From positions 2,216,031-2,280,030 of the forward strand of contig NZ_LT629731.1 in NCBI RefSeq assembly GCF_900104575.1: 64,000 bases of DNA, given 5' to 3'. Numbering within the stretch: position 1 is the first letter of the stretch; the number at the start of each line of letters is the position of its first letter. A program made the position numbers and the translations under genes. This DNA is from Bacillus tuaregi (lineage in GTDB: Bacteria; Bacillota; Bacilli; Bacillales; Cytobacillaceae). The notes beneath the pieces were generated by a model that searched no databases, was not told where the DNA came from, and saw nothing but the letters and a program-made list of their open reading frames with translations. Below, piece by piece: positions 1 to 8,490 of the stretch.

Positions 1-213
1 GGAGCCTTTGAGTATCCAGTAAAACCAGGCTTACATACACTATACCTGCAAATTGATTGGTGTCGAAGTAATAAATTGGAGTTTGGAATTCGAGATAACG
101 AAACGCTAAGATTTAAGTGTGGTGGATTAAGAGACTTCAAATTTCTCGCTATCATTTGGTATATAACGATTAAAAGAAACAAATATCTATGGATTAAGCA
201 GATAACATCGTAA
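1..213 (+). CDS. C-terminal fragment of an unknown protein (cut by window edge)
   Basis: Frame 1 is open from the first base to a TAA at 211-213, giving 70 residues with no start in the window. The fragment begins GAFEYPVKPGLHTL, contains an IDWCRS stretch and a KCGG motif, and ends with a basic, aromatic tail. The proline/glycine turn followed by beta-prone residues looks like the end of a beta-sandwich, but I do not recognise the family. About 100 bases separate it from modA, so it is probably not in that operon. The frame is supported by its continuity and normal codon use only. Confidence 0.6.
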   Translation, partial: GAFEYPVKPGLHTLYLQIDWCRSNKLEFGIRDNETLRFKCGGLRDFKFLAIIWYITIKRNKYLWIKQITS

Positions 214-319
214 ACATCCGTCAACTTTAACAAGCTAATACATAGTAAAGAATGCTACATTCAGTTTTAGAATTAGTTATAATAAGATAATGAGTTATAA
301 CTAAGGTCGAGGTGGAAAC

Positions 320-1141
320 ATGCAAAAAAGGTTTAAGGTTGTTAGCAGTCTCTTATTATTACTTATGATTACAGTGGCTTGTTCTAATAACCAGAACCCT
401 AATCAAGGGTCAGTCAAAGAGGAAACACAAACCGCTTCTGAAAGGAAGGAAAAGGTTGATCTAACTATTTCAGCAGCTGCTAGTTTAAAGGATGCACTGG
501 ATGTAATCGGGCAGACCTATCAAGAGGAACATCCTGAAGTAACATTGAAATTCAATTTTGGAGCCTCGGGTTCTTTAAAACAGCAAATCTCACAAGGAGC
601 ACCGGTTGATCTATTTTTCTCAGCTGCAGAGGATAAATTTGATTTATTGGTTGAAGAAGGTAATATTGCAAAAAAAGACAGATTGGACCTTCTTGGAAAT
701 GAACTCGTTTTAGTGGTCCCGAAAGAGGATCAATCGATTAAAGGATTCGAGGATCTTAAGAAATCTGACGTAGGTAAAATCTCCATCGGAACTCCCGAAA
801 CAGTACCTGCGGGAAAATACGCAAAAGAGTCACTTGAAAAGACGGGTCTATGGAAGGATATCGAGTCAAAAGTTGTTTTGGCAAAGGATGTCCGTCAAGT
901 ATTATCCTATGTGGAAACCGGAAATGTTGACGCAGGAATTGTATACAAAACGGATGCCTTAGTTTCAGAGAAGATAGAAATGATTGCGTCGGCCGATCCT
1001 GCCACACACACACCTATTATTTATCCAGTGGCGATTATAAAGGATACTGACCATTACGAAGCAGCAAAAGAATTCTACGAGTATGTACAAACCAATGAGA
1101 CTTTAAAGGTATTTGAGGAATATGGATTTACTACTAAATAA
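320..1141 (+). CDS. modA: molybdate ABC transporter substrate-binding lipoprotein ModA
   Basis: Binds molybdate (or tungstate) outside the membrane and delivers it to ModB. The 273-residue protein starts with a lipoprotein signal whose lipobox ends TVAC at Cys21, followed by a charged linker. The mature part has the ModA signatures SAAASLKDAL near residue 51, FNFGASGSLKQQI near 78 and GAPVDLFFSAAEDK near 93, and later GTPETVPAGKYA and GNVDAGIVYKTDA. Length is normal for the family. A GAGGTGG ribosome site lies upstream of the ATG. The 3' end overlaps the start of modB, so the two are probably translationally coupled. Confidence 0.95.
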   Translation: MQKRFKVVSSLLLLLMITVACSNNQNPNQGSVKEETQTASERKEKVDLTISAAASLKDALDVIGQTYQEEHPEVTLKFNFGASGSLKQQISQGAPVDLFFSAAEDKFDLLVEEGNIAKKDRLDLLGNELVLVVPKEDQSIKGFEDLKKSDVGKISIGTPETVPAGKYAKESLEKTGLWKDIESKVVLAKDVRQVLSYVETGNVDAGIVYKTDALVSEKIEMIASADPATHTPIIYPVAIIKDTDHYEAAKEFYEYVQTNETLKVFEEYGFTTK

Positions 1142-1802
1142 CGAAACGATGCATGAATTTTTAAGTCCCATTTGGTTATCTATTAAAATCGCTACGATAT
1201 CAGGTGTTATCGTTATTTTACTAGGAACATGGATTGGACGAATATTCGCTAGAAGAACGTTTAAGGGGAAAGCGGTTTTGGAAACCCTGCTGATGCTCCC
1301 GATGGTTCTACCACCAACAGTTGTTGGATTTTTCCTGATCGTCATATTTGGCAAAAATAGCTGGGTTGGACAGGCCATAGAATGGCTTTTTAAACAGCCG
1401 ATTATTTTCACTTGGTATGCAGCTGTGATTGCGTCCATCGTTGTAGCCTTTCCACTGATGTATCAATCCGCCAAATCAGGATTCCAAGGCGTAGATCGTG
1501 ACATAGAAGATGCAGCGAGAGTGGATGGAGCGAACGAATGGAGAATCTTCTTATTAATCTCTGTGCCTTTAGCATCAAAGGCTCTTATTTCCGGTAGTAT
1601 CTTAAGCTTTGCACGGGCATTGGGCGAATTTGGCGCAACCTTGATGTTTGCAGGGAACATTCCGGGGGAAACCCAGACGATTCCTACAGCAATCTATATC
1701 GCGATTGATTCTGGTCAAATGGGTATGGCATGGTTGTGGGTGATTTCCATTGTCATTATTTCCTTTATCATGCTGCTCATTGTCCGAGTGAAACAAGACT
1801 AA
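1122..1802 (+). CDS. modB: molybdate ABC transporter permease ModB
   Basis: Inner-membrane permease partner of ModA. It has about five membrane segments and the binding-protein-dependent permease loop around residues 120-150 (DVDRDIEDAARVDGANEW-like, then the ALGEFGATLMFAGN segment typical of ModB/CysT permeases). The start is uncertain: TTG 1113, ATG 1122 and ATG 1149 are in frame. All lie inside or just after the end of modA, and an AAAGG at 1105-1109 serves 1122 with a long gap. No modC ATPase gene follows; the next gene is a MOSC protein. The ATPase must be fused elsewhere, encoded elsewhere or shared. Confidence 0.92.
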   Translation: MDLLLNNETMHEFLSPIWLSIKIATISGVIVILLGTWIGRIFARRTFKGKAVLETLLMLPMVLPPTVVGFFLIVIFGKNSWVGQAIEWLFKQPIIFTWYAAVIASIVVAFPLMYQSAKSGFQGVDRDIEDAARVDGANEWRIFLLISVPLASKALISGSILSFARALGEFGATLMFAGNIPGETQTIPTAIYIAIDSGQMGMAWLWVISIVIISFIMLLIVRVKQD

Positions 1803-1866
1803 AGAAACGCTGGGAAAAATCTATTTCAAACATTCTAAAAGTCATTTTTGAAGAGGAAGATAGCAA

Positions 1867-2577
1867 ATGAGTAAACCCTATATTGAAAGATTGTTTGCCG
1901 GAAAAGTGAAAAAGTTGGGCCAGCCTCATGCAATGAACCCTATGGACAGACAATGGGAAAGCGGAATGTTTAAGGACAGAATCCATGAAAAAATTTGGCT
2001 GTCCAAAACGGGGTTAAAGGGTGATGAGGTAGCAGACACGAAAAACCACGGCGGGGAAGAAAAAGCCCTATTTGCCTATTCCATTCACCATTATGATGAA
2101 TGGCGAAAAGAACCAGCATTAGAAGCCATCGGGATAGGCTCAATGGGAGAGAATCTGGCTGTTCGTCATATGGATGAAAACACGGTTTGTATCGGCGATA
2201 CCTTCCAATTTGGTGAAGCAATTATTCAAGTATCCCAGCCGCGTCAGCCATGCTGGAAGCCTGCACGTCGTTTTCGCTTGCTTGATTTTGCTTTACAAAT
2301 CCAGAAATCAGGCAGAACAGGCTGGTATTTTCGAGTGTTGCAGGAGGCCTTTGTCCAGGAACAAGTGAAGCTGGAATTGCTGGAGCGGCCATACCCACAA
2401 TGGACAATTGCTAAATGTAATAAAGTCATGCACGTGAAAAAAGAAGACCGAAAGCTGGCTGAAGAACTGGCCTCTTGCGATCTATTAGCAATAAACTGGA
2501 GAGAAACCTTACATAAGCGGGCAGCCGGAGAAAATGGTTCGATTGATAAACGGGTATTTGGCCCGAATTTGAATTAA
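1867..2577 (+). CDS. MOSC domain protein (YiiM/YflK-like)
   Basis: A 236-residue protein of the MOSC (molybdenum cofactor sulfurase C-terminal) family. The core covers roughly residues 20-170 and includes KNHGGEEKALFAYS, GSMGENL and the motif QPRQPCWKPA, with the family's conserved cysteine. A C-terminal helical 3-alpha region follows, as in YiiM. Members bind molybdenum cofactor and act in sulfur carriage or N-hydroxy-compound reduction. The exact substrate is not evident here. Position directly after modAB, with a GAGGAAG ribosome site and a shared terminator, fits a molybdenum operon. Confidence 0.88.
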   Translation: MSKPYIERLFAGKVKKLGQPHAMNPMDRQWESGMFKDRIHEKIWLSKTGLKGDEVADTKNHGGEEKALFAYSIHHYDEWRKEPALEAIGIGSMGENLAVRHMDENTVCIGDTFQFGEAIIQVSQPRQPCWKPARRFRLLDFALQIQKSGRTGWYFRVLQEAFVQEQVKLELLERPYPQWTIAKCNKVMHVKKEDRKLAEELASCDLLAINWRETLHKRAAGENGSIDKRVFGPNLN

Positions 2578-2632
2578 GCAGACCTTGAATCCATGCTCGG
2601 TCAAGAAATTGCACAGTGCTCCATCTGCCCAG

Positions 2633-2668
2633 AAGACAATATTCATTTTGGATATTGTCTTTTCTTTA
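2633..2668 (+). terminator. terminator of modA-modB-MOSC
   Basis: AAGACAATAT at 2633-2642 pairs perfectly with ATATTGTCTT at 2652-2661 across a 9-base loop and runs into a T-rich tail. It lies 55 bases after the MOSC stop codon. Confidence 0.75.
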
Positions 2669-2850
2669 AGTTAACCCTCTTGTTTAAAAAATCATTTTTT
2701 TCTTTACTTGCTCTCATTTCTTTTAGAAAAGCTCTATCAGGCAAGAAACGGTCATACAATAAGGTGAAAGATGGAAGAGTAACCGAATAACACCAACACT
2801 GGTTGGAAAGATTAATAAAGGACATTGAACCAAAGGAGATCACATTTTCT

Positions 2851-4113
2851 ATGCCACATCAGAAGTTTCAGTCAGCTACGATTAAACCGCGCTATTCAAA
2901 AGGAAGGATATCAGTCTTTGGGATTAATTCGGTCTATCCGCGTCCTCCCTGGATTGCCGCCTGGTGGTCGGCTGCTTTCCCTGGCTTTGGACATATGTTC
3001 ATCGGGAAGTATCTACATGGATTAATTCTCATTGTCTGGGAGCTCGTAGTTAACAATCTATCACATTTAAACATGGCGATTGCTTTTTCCTTTCTTGGCC
3101 GATTTGAAGAAGCGAAGGCGATCTTAAATCAGGACTGGGCTCTGCTTTATGTGGCCGTGTATATCTATTGCATCTGGGACAGCTACCGCTGTGCGGTTGA
3201 AATCAAAAAAAGCCATGTTCTGGCTGAAATTGAGGATGCTCCTGTAACGCCTTCAGATGTGAGCTTTTTTGATGTTGTCACACTTGACAAAAAAAGTCCT
3301 ATAATGGGTTCGCTCTGGTCGATTTTTACACCCGGGTTGGGGCAATTATATGGCGGCAGTACGGTTGTTGGGACATTCATCTTGGCGTGGTGGATATTTG
3401 TTTGCTATAAGGCTAAGGCTGTTCGTACCTTTCTTTATTCATTCCTAGGGGAATTTGAGCAAGCAACCTCCATTGTAGATTGGCAGTGGTTCTTATTTTT
3501 GCCTTCTATGTACGCTTTTGCCATTTATCAGGGGTATGTATCGGTCACTGAAAATAATACACTATATGATATCGAGCAGATACGATTTCTTAGAGTGAGG
3601 GATACAAACTTGACACAACCAATGATGATAGAAGACCATTCAACAAAAATAGTCGCTTCCATGGACCATTCACCCTTTGTCGAAATGGTCATTCATGATA
3701 TAGAAAAACTGGGAGTGCCCATGCAGAATATCGTGGCATTACCTCTAGAAAACCTTGATTCCCAAGTACATATTATTGACACGATCCATCGTGTAGATGG
3801 GAGGAGTGTTCTAGATGGAGCAATGATGGGTGGAACGATTTTTGCCGTCCTAGGAGGGATATATGGTTTCATATGGCACTGGGGACCTATCATTTGGGGT
3901 TTATTAGGTTTTCTTAGTGGTTTTATCTTGGGATTGATCATCGAATTAGCGGTTAATAAAAAGAAAATAAAGGCACTTGCAAGTCGTAAAAGTGAAGTGA
4001 TTATTGAGGTAACATGTCAGGCTTCACTTCAGGACCAGCTGATAAAAATCCTAAAAACACGGCAAGCAAAGGGGTTTGTTATAATGCCGCAACGATCCAC
4101 ATCTACTACATAA
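2851..4113 (+). CDS. membrane protein with two TM2-like repeats and a glycine-zipper tail
   Basis: I do not recognise a named gene. The 420-residue protein has two related halves. Each carries a TM2-like 'PGxGxxxxG' hairpin: AAFPGFGHMFIGKYLHGL near residue 50 and IFTPGLGQLYGGSTVVGT near residue 165. Each is followed by more membrane segments and the similar phrases SFLGRFEEAKAI and SFLGEFEQATSI, so an internal duplication is visible. From about residue 275 there is a soluble segment, then a glycine-rich double hydrophobic hairpin (GAMMGGTIFAVLGGIYG) of the glycine-zipper type, then a basic tail. ATG 2851 with AAGGAG at 2833-2838 is preferred over an upstream TTG at 2803. Confidence 0.75.
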   Translation: MPHQKFQSATIKPRYSKGRISVFGINSVYPRPPWIAAWWSAAFPGFGHMFIGKYLHGLILIVWELVVNNLSHLNMAIAFSFLGRFEEAKAILNQDWALLYVAVYIYCIWDSYRCAVEIKKSHVLAEIEDAPVTPSDVSFFDVVTLDKKSPIMGSLWSIFTPGLGQLYGGSTVVGTFILAWWIFVCYKAKAVRTFLYSFLGEFEQATSIVDWQWFLFLPSMYAFAIYQGYVSVTENNTLYDIEQIRFLRVRDTNLTQPMMIEDHSTKIVASMDHSPFVEMVIHDIEKLGVPMQNIVALPLENLDSQVHIIDTIHRVDGRSVLDGAMMGGTIFAVLGGIYGFIWHWGPIIWGLLGFLSGFILGLIIELAVNKKKIKALASRKSEVIIEVTCQASLQDQLIKILKTRQAKGFVIMPQRSTSTT

Positions 4114-4132
4114 CTATTTTTGGAGAAAAAAA

Positions 4133-4160
4133 GGGAAACGCTAAATAGTGTTTCCCCTTC
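4133..4160. terminator. bidirectional terminator between convergent genes
   Basis: GGGAAACGCT at 4133-4142 pairs with AGTGTTTCCC at 4147-4156 (one wobble) around a 4-base loop. It has an A-run on one side and T-rich sequence on the other, so it can serve both the upstream plus-strand gene and the minus-strand nitroreductase. Confidence 0.7.
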
Positions 4161-4166
4161 ATTTTA

Positions 4167-4790
4167 TCATTTTAAAACTAAAACACGTTCTTCAATCGCT
4201 TGAATTGGTTTTTCTTTCGGAGGTGCCGTTGGTTTACCAAATGGCATTTGGGCAATGAGCTTCCAATGACTTGGAATATCCCATAATTCTTTCACTTCAT
4301 CATCAATCAATGGGTTGTAATGCTGCAGGGAAGCACCAAAGCCTTCCACCTCTAAAGCTGTCCATATTGTATTTTGAAGCATAGCAGATGTCTGTAGTGA
4401 CCATCCAGGGAAGCTGTCCTTATATAATTCAAATTTTTCCTCAAGACCTTTGACTACCTCTTGATCCTCAAAAAACAAAACCGTTCCATAGCCGTTTCTA
4501 AATTGATTTATTTTCTGCTCGGTCGGTTCAAAATTTTCAGCAGGGACGATTTTCCTTAACGTTTCCTTCGTCAAATTCCATAGTTTATAATGATATTTCC
4601 CCGTTAATAAAACAACTCGCGAGCTTTGACTATTCATCGGGGAAGGATTATGTAAAACAGCCATATTCATAATCTCTTCAATTCTATCATCCGAAACAAT
4701 CGGTTCATTATTGATGGAATAATACGAACGTCTTTCCTTTATAGCAGAATAAAAATCTTTACTAGTAGTTTTTTCTTTTATGTTTGTCAT
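4167..4790 (-). CDS. nitroreductase family protein
   Basis: A 207-residue FMN-dependent oxidoreductase of the nitroreductase fold, likely an NAD(P)H-dependent quinone or nitro-compound reductase. Visible signatures are AIKERRSYYSIN near the N-terminus (FMN-phosphate-binding arginines), NPSPMNSQSSRVVLL, the mid-protein WTALEVEGFGASLQHYN and the C-terminal MPFGKPTAPPKEK. The start is ATG 4790: GGGAG sits about 7 bases upstream of it, whereas ATG 4808 lies ahead of that ribosome site. It resembles the YdgI/YodC/MhqN group of Bacillus, whose members respond to electrophiles; which member it matches cannot be decided here. Confidence 0.88.
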   Translation of the reverse strand: MTNIKEKTTSKDFYSAIKERRSYYSINNEPIVSDDRIEEIMNMAVLHNPSPMNSQSSRVVLLTGKYHYKLWNLTKETLRKIVPAENFEPTEQKINQFRNGYGTVLFFEDQEVVKGLEEKFELYKDSFPGWSLQTSAMLQNTIWTALEVEGFGASLQHYNPLIDDEVKELWDIPSHWKLIAQMPFGKPTAPPKEKPIQAIEERVLVLK

Positions 4791-5018
4791 CGTAATTCTC
4801 CCTGTCATATTTTGTAGAATATTGGTATTATTTCATAGATTATTTTTATCATCAAATATATTGCTTTTCTTTTTCCTATTCTTTCTTCTAGTTTTGAACT
4901 CTAGGTATAGAGAAGGACCGTTCTGAAGGATGAGATGAATTCATACTTGAGGGCGATGGAAAAATCAACACATTCTGTTATTATTAATAGATAAATAAGC
5001 AAAAAAATGGGGAATCAT

Positions 5019-5450
5019 ATGAAAGAAATCATATTAATACTAGCAGAAATCATTAACACCATGCATGACATTATACTAGATGTCATGGATTTTGCGGGCT
5101 TAGAGCTAACGGATAAGGACCTGCATCTTTGGATTATGGGATTGATCGGAATCTGTATATTTGGCTGCACCCATATATTCTTCAAATACCTTTCAAAGTT
5201 TGGAATAACCGCGATTTCATTTGTTTATACGTTCACCGTCATGGTGGTCATTGTGTTTGCCATCGAGATTCAGCAGCAAATCACAGGTAGAGGGAATATG
5301 GAGTTTGACGATGCTGTCATTGGTTTATGGGGATTTCTCCTGTTTTTTGCCGCTTTTCTACTCATTAAAGCCATTCATAAAGGGATTCATAATCTAGTAA
5401 ATAAGAAAAATAGTAAACCTACGAATCAACGGTTTCGATCAAAATCATAG
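5019..5450 (+). CDS. small membrane protein of unknown function
   Basis: A 143-residue protein with three predicted membrane segments (about residues 35-55, 62-85 and 100-120), an amphipathic N-terminal helix before them and a basic, asparagine/lysine-rich C-terminal tail. I do not recognise the family. Two in-frame ATGs exist (5007 and 5019); TGGGGA at 5008-5013 gives 5019 a ribosome site with 5-base spacing. It stands alone between a divergent nitroreductase and a separate MFS gene. Confidence 0.65.
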   Translation: MKEIILILAEIINTMHDIILDVMDFAGLELTDKDLHLWIMGLIGICIFGCTHIFFKYLSKFGITAISFVYTFTVMVVIVFAIEIQQQITGRGNMEFDDAVIGLWGFLLFFAAFLLIKAIHKGIHNLVNKKNSKPTNQRFRSKS

Positions 5451-5778
5451 GGCATGGTCACTATGTCATCATAGCAGAGCTTCCATATCGGCATTTATAT
5501 AGTCAGCATCCTTTGTGTTCGTTTTAAGTATGCAATTTTAGATATTAAGCTCCTAGAATGTAACGCGAGATCACACACTTCTCGCGTTTTTGTTTTACAG
5601 AAAGCATTTGCTTCTTTATTTTATTTAAAATCATTAATAAAATATATATATCATGACGTACTTAATTGTATGATTAATAGTTGGAACAAATGGGAATTGG
5701 CATAAGAGGCATAGATGATAAATATGGTATAAGTGAAAAAAAGCACAAAGTGTTTTTTGAAATGGGGAGAATAGAATA
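5451..5778. other. intergenic stretch with one terminator
   Basis: No gene is visible in these 328 bases. The only clear structure is the terminator at 5563-5592. The right half is AT-rich and should hold the promoter of the MFS gene. Confidence 0.6.
5563..5592 (+). terminator. strong terminator
   Basis: ACGCGAGA at 5563-5570 pairs perfectly with TCTCGCGT at 5580-5587, followed by a T-run. It ends transcription of the small membrane protein gene. Confidence 0.85.
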
Positions 5779-6972
5779 ATGGAAAACGGAAAAATTTGGA
5801 CGAGGGATTATATACTTTTATTAACGTCCAATTTCTTGGTGGCAATAAGTTTCTACTTATTAATGACATCCATGGCTGTATTTGCTATCCAGCAGTTCAA
5901 AGCATCAGAAAGTAGTGCTGGATTTGCGGCAAGTATCTTTGTTATTGGGGCGCTCGTTGCCCGAATATTTGCCGGAAAATATATCGATGTAATAGGGCGT
6001 AAAAAAATGCTATATAGTGGATTATGCTTATTTTTACTATCATCGATAACCTATTTAATTGTCACAAGCATGGAATTTTTAATGATAATCCGATTTATTC
6101 ATGGGGTTGCCTTCGGTATTTCAACAACGGTATTGATTACGGTTTCGATGGAGGCACTGCCACATGATAAACGAGGCGAGGGTACAGGTTATTTTTCTTT
6201 AAGCACCGCATCCGCAACAGCCATCGGACCCTTTTTAGCCTTATTTTTAACCAATCATTTTAGTTATGACAGTATGTTTATTTTTTGCATCGTCTTTAGT
6301 GCACTTGCATTGGTATCAACGTCATTAGGAACCATAGCAGAGATTGAATTAACGCCTGAACAAAAAGAGAACATGAAAAAGGGATTTAGATTGAGTGATT
6401 TCTATGAAAAGGAAGCTCTTCCGATTTCATTGCTCATGTTCATTAGCGGTATTGCCTATTCATGTATTATTTCATTTATTAATTCGTATGCCATTGAGAT
6501 TCAGCTAACAGAAGCAGCATCTTATTTCTTTGTTGTTTATGCCATCTTTCTATTAATAAGTCGGCCCATTGCAGGAAAATTATTTGATACTAAAGGTGAA
6601 AATATCGTTGTTTATCCGTCAATGGTATTCTTTGCGATTAGCTTCTTATTCATTGGCTTTGCAAAGAGCGGGTTTATTCTTTTACTTGCAGGAGTGTTTT
6701 TAGCTTTTGGATACGGAACATTAATGTCTAGCATGCAAACACTTGCTGTAAAAGTATCACCGCCACATCGAATAGCCTTAGCCATTTCAACCTTTTTTAT
6801 TTGCATGGATGCAGGGCTAGGAATCGGTGCTTATCTTATTGGTTTAATTGTCGAACAGGTCGGATTCCATACCACGTATATCGTTTTAGGAATTACGATT
6901 TTCTTTTTAATTCCTGTTTACTATTTAGTTCATGGTAAAAAAGCCAGTAAAGAAATGTCAGGACAGTACTGA
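5779..6972 (+). CDS. MFS transporter (YwoG-like efflux type)
   Basis: A 397-residue, 12-segment major facilitator protein. The family motif A occurs after segment 2 as GKYIDVIGRKKML (residues about 72-84) and the segment 4-5 region contains IRFIHGVAFGIST, as in drug/proton antiporters. The central cytoplasmic loop is short (about residues 195-215). It resembles the YwoG group of putative Bacillus efflux pumps; the substrate is unknown. GGGGAGA precedes the ATG. No regulator gene is adjacent. Confidence 0.87.
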   Translation: MENGKIWTRDYILLLTSNFLVAISFYLLMTSMAVFAIQQFKASESSAGFAASIFVIGALVARIFAGKYIDVIGRKKMLYSGLCLFLLSSITYLIVTSMEFLMIIRFIHGVAFGISTTVLITVSMEALPHDKRGEGTGYFSLSTASATAIGPFLALFLTNHFSYDSMFIFCIVFSALALVSTSLGTIAEIELTPEQKENMKKGFRLSDFYEKEALPISLLMFISGIAYSCIISFINSYAIEIQLTEAASYFFVVYAIFLLISRPIAGKLFDTKGENIVVYPSMVFFAISFLFIGFAKSGFILLLAGVFLAFGYGTLMSSMQTLAVKVSPPHRIALAISTFFICMDAGLGIGAYLIGLIVEQVGFHTTYIVLGITIFFLIPVYYLVHGKKASKEMSGQY

Positions 6973-7030
6973 ATTCTCCTAAGTATCCCCATGGATATTG
7001 GATCGCTTCTGTATAGTGTTGAACAAAAAA

Positions 7031-7067
7031 AACCGACTACCATAAAATAGTAAGTCGGGTTTTTTTG
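7031..7067. terminator. bidirectional terminator
   Basis: CCGACT at 7033-7038 pairs with AGTCGG at 7053-7058, flanked by an A-run on the left and a T-run on the right. It lies between the converging MFS gene and yhhQ. Confidence 0.8.
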
Positions 7068-7101
7068 TTCTCATAAACTTATTAACTAGCTTGTATGTTC
7101 G

Positions 7102-7629
7102 TTAATAAACTTCTTTTCTTACACTTGCCAACTGCAGCACTAGGACCCCAAGGAACTGCATAATGGTTTTGACGACCACTTGGCCCAATACCGCCATCCA
7201 AATCACATTCCACGGTAATATACCCGCACCGATGGGAGACAATCCAACGACAACAAAAATCGCTGAATCTAAAAATCCGCCAATTAAGCCGCTGTACAAG
7301 ACGCGTAAATTCATTGGCAGCTTTAATCTTGAATAAATCTCCGTATCAGTGGTTTCTGAGACAGCAAAGCTCAACGCACTAGCAAATACAATCCATAATG
7401 TATCACCAAGTAAAGAAGAAGAAATCGCTGATAGAATTAAAGCTAGCAGAATAAATAGATAGGTTTTCGTTTTACCATATTTATTTTGAACTAAATCACG
7501 AAAAATAAAGGTCGCTCCAATAAGAAAGGATCCCATCGGAATGAGAAAAATACCCAATTCTAGAGGGGCAAATTTAGCCGTCACCACATTGGCTAGGACA
7601 ATTGCAACTAAATACACTATTAATCTCAT
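7102..7629 (-). CDS. queuosine precursor transporter, VUT/YhhQ family
   Basis: A 175-residue integral membrane protein with about six segments, of the VUT (YhhQ/YpdP) family that imports queuosine precursors. Characteristic parts are LANVVTAKF near residue 12, GATFIFRDLVQNKYGK near 38 and SLLGDTLWIVFASALSFAVSETTD near 72. It begins 13 bases after the queF stop codon, so it is the second gene of the queF operon. The preQ1 riboswitch in front of queF should control both, consistent with a precursor-uptake role. Confidence 0.9.
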   Translation of the reverse strand: MRLIVYLVAIVLANVVTAKFAPLELGIFLIPMGSFLIGATFIFRDLVQNKYGKTKTYLFILLALILSAISSSLLGDTLWIVFASALSFAVSETTDTEIYSRLKLPMNLRVLYSGLIGGFLDSAIFVVVGLSPIGAGILPWNVIWMAVLGQVVVKTIMQFLGVLVLQLASVRKEVY

Positions 7630-7642
7630 TTATAACCCCTCC

Positions 7643-8140
7643 TTATCGATTATCCACTTTTTCAGGATATAAATCATGATTCATCAAGCGATATTCCGCC
7701 ATTTTTTCATACTTTGTTTCTGGTCGTCCGTAGTTTGTGTAAGGGTCAATGGAGATGCCACCCCTTGGCGTAAATTTACCCCAAACTTCAATATATTTTG
7801 GGTCCATTAACTCGATTAGGTCATTCATAATAATATTCATGCAATCCTCATGAAAATCGCCATGATTCCGGAAGCTAAATAAGTATAGCTTGAGTGATTT
7901 ACTTTCGACCATTTTTTCGCCAGGGATGTAGCTAATATAAATCGTTGCAAAATCAGGCTGACCTGTAATTGGACAAAGACTCGTAAACTCAGGACAATTA
8001 AATTTGACAAAATAGTCCCGATTCGGATGTTTATTATCAAAAACCTCTAATATCTCAGGAGAATAATCAAATAAATATTTTGTCCCTTGATTTCCTAATA
8101 ATGTAATATTCTCTAATTCATCTTTTTGACGTCCAGACAT
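7643..8140 (-). CDS. queF: NADPH-dependent 7-cyano-7-deazaguanine reductase QueF
   Basis: Reduces preQ0 to preQ1 in queuosine biosynthesis. At 165 residues it matches the short, type-I QueF of B. subtilis. The catalytic cysteine lies in [18 protein letters not shown] (the first Cys region of that segment), and the QueF signature [15 protein letters not shown] follows, then GDFHEDC and [14 protein letters not shown]. The frame stays open upstream to 8239, but GGAGG lies just ahead of ATG 8140 and the protein aligns from there. A preQ1 riboswitch lies in its leader. Confidence 0.97.
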   Translation of the reverse strand: MSGRQKDELENITLLGNQGTKYLFDYSPEILEVFDNKHPNRDYFVKFNCPEFTSLCPITGQPDFATIYISYIPGEKMVESKSLKLYLFSFRNHGDFHEDCMNIIMNDLIELMDPKYIEVWGKFTPRGGISIDPYTNYGRPETKYEKMAEYRLMNHDLYPEKVDNR

Positions 8141-8198
8141 AAAAAAATCCTCCCTATATAGCCCGGATGGAGCAGGAAGGTTAGCAGAGAAACTCAAT

Positions 8199-8232
8199 AA
8201 AAAAAAACCATATCGATTAGAGAATATGGTTT
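8199..8232 (-). terminator. attenuator terminator of the preQ1 riboswitch
   Basis: On the minus strand ACCATAT (8230-8224) pairs with ATATGGT (8213-8207), followed by a T-run through 8199. Its 5' arm can instead pair with the TATGGT formed at the aptamer's 3' end (about 8240-8235), giving a competing antiterminator. Confidence 0.8.
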
Positions 8233-8237
8233 GCACC

Positions 8238-8273
8238 ATAGTTTTTTATAGAGGGTTTCTGCTATGAACCTCT
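8238..8273 (-). promoter_or_regulatory. preQ1-I riboswitch controlling queF-yhhQ
   Basis: Read on the minus strand, the element begins AGAGGTTC (8273-8266), continues through a short loop to ACCCTCT and then an ATAAAAAACTA tail. This is the class-I preQ1 aptamer: an AGAGG/CCTCT stem plus an A-rich tail forming the H-type pseudoknot. A terminator hairpin follows at 8232-8199, indicating transcriptional attenuation when preQ1 is bound. A separate CCCGTT/AACGGG hairpin (8274-8287) abuts the aptamer's 5' side. Confidence 0.93.
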
Positions 8274-8490
8274 CCCGTTCAAACGGGTTTATTCTATTCA
8301 TTAACAAAATCAACTATAAAGGAAGGACAAAGTAGGTGTCAATAGAAAACTGAAAATTAGATTCAAGCAAAATGAATCCCTATCTACTGCGATAGGTTCA
8401 CATAGTGAAACAACAAAACCATTCAAGTATTGTAATAACCTTTGGATATGATTAGAATAGGCTCGAAATAATTGTTTGAGAGGATGAAGG

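Noticed and set aside
2643-2843. Minus-strand frame of 66 codons with a charged C-terminus
   Set aside because: No ribosome site at any usable start, and its end overlaps the modAB terminator. The charged tail is curious, but not enough for a gene call.
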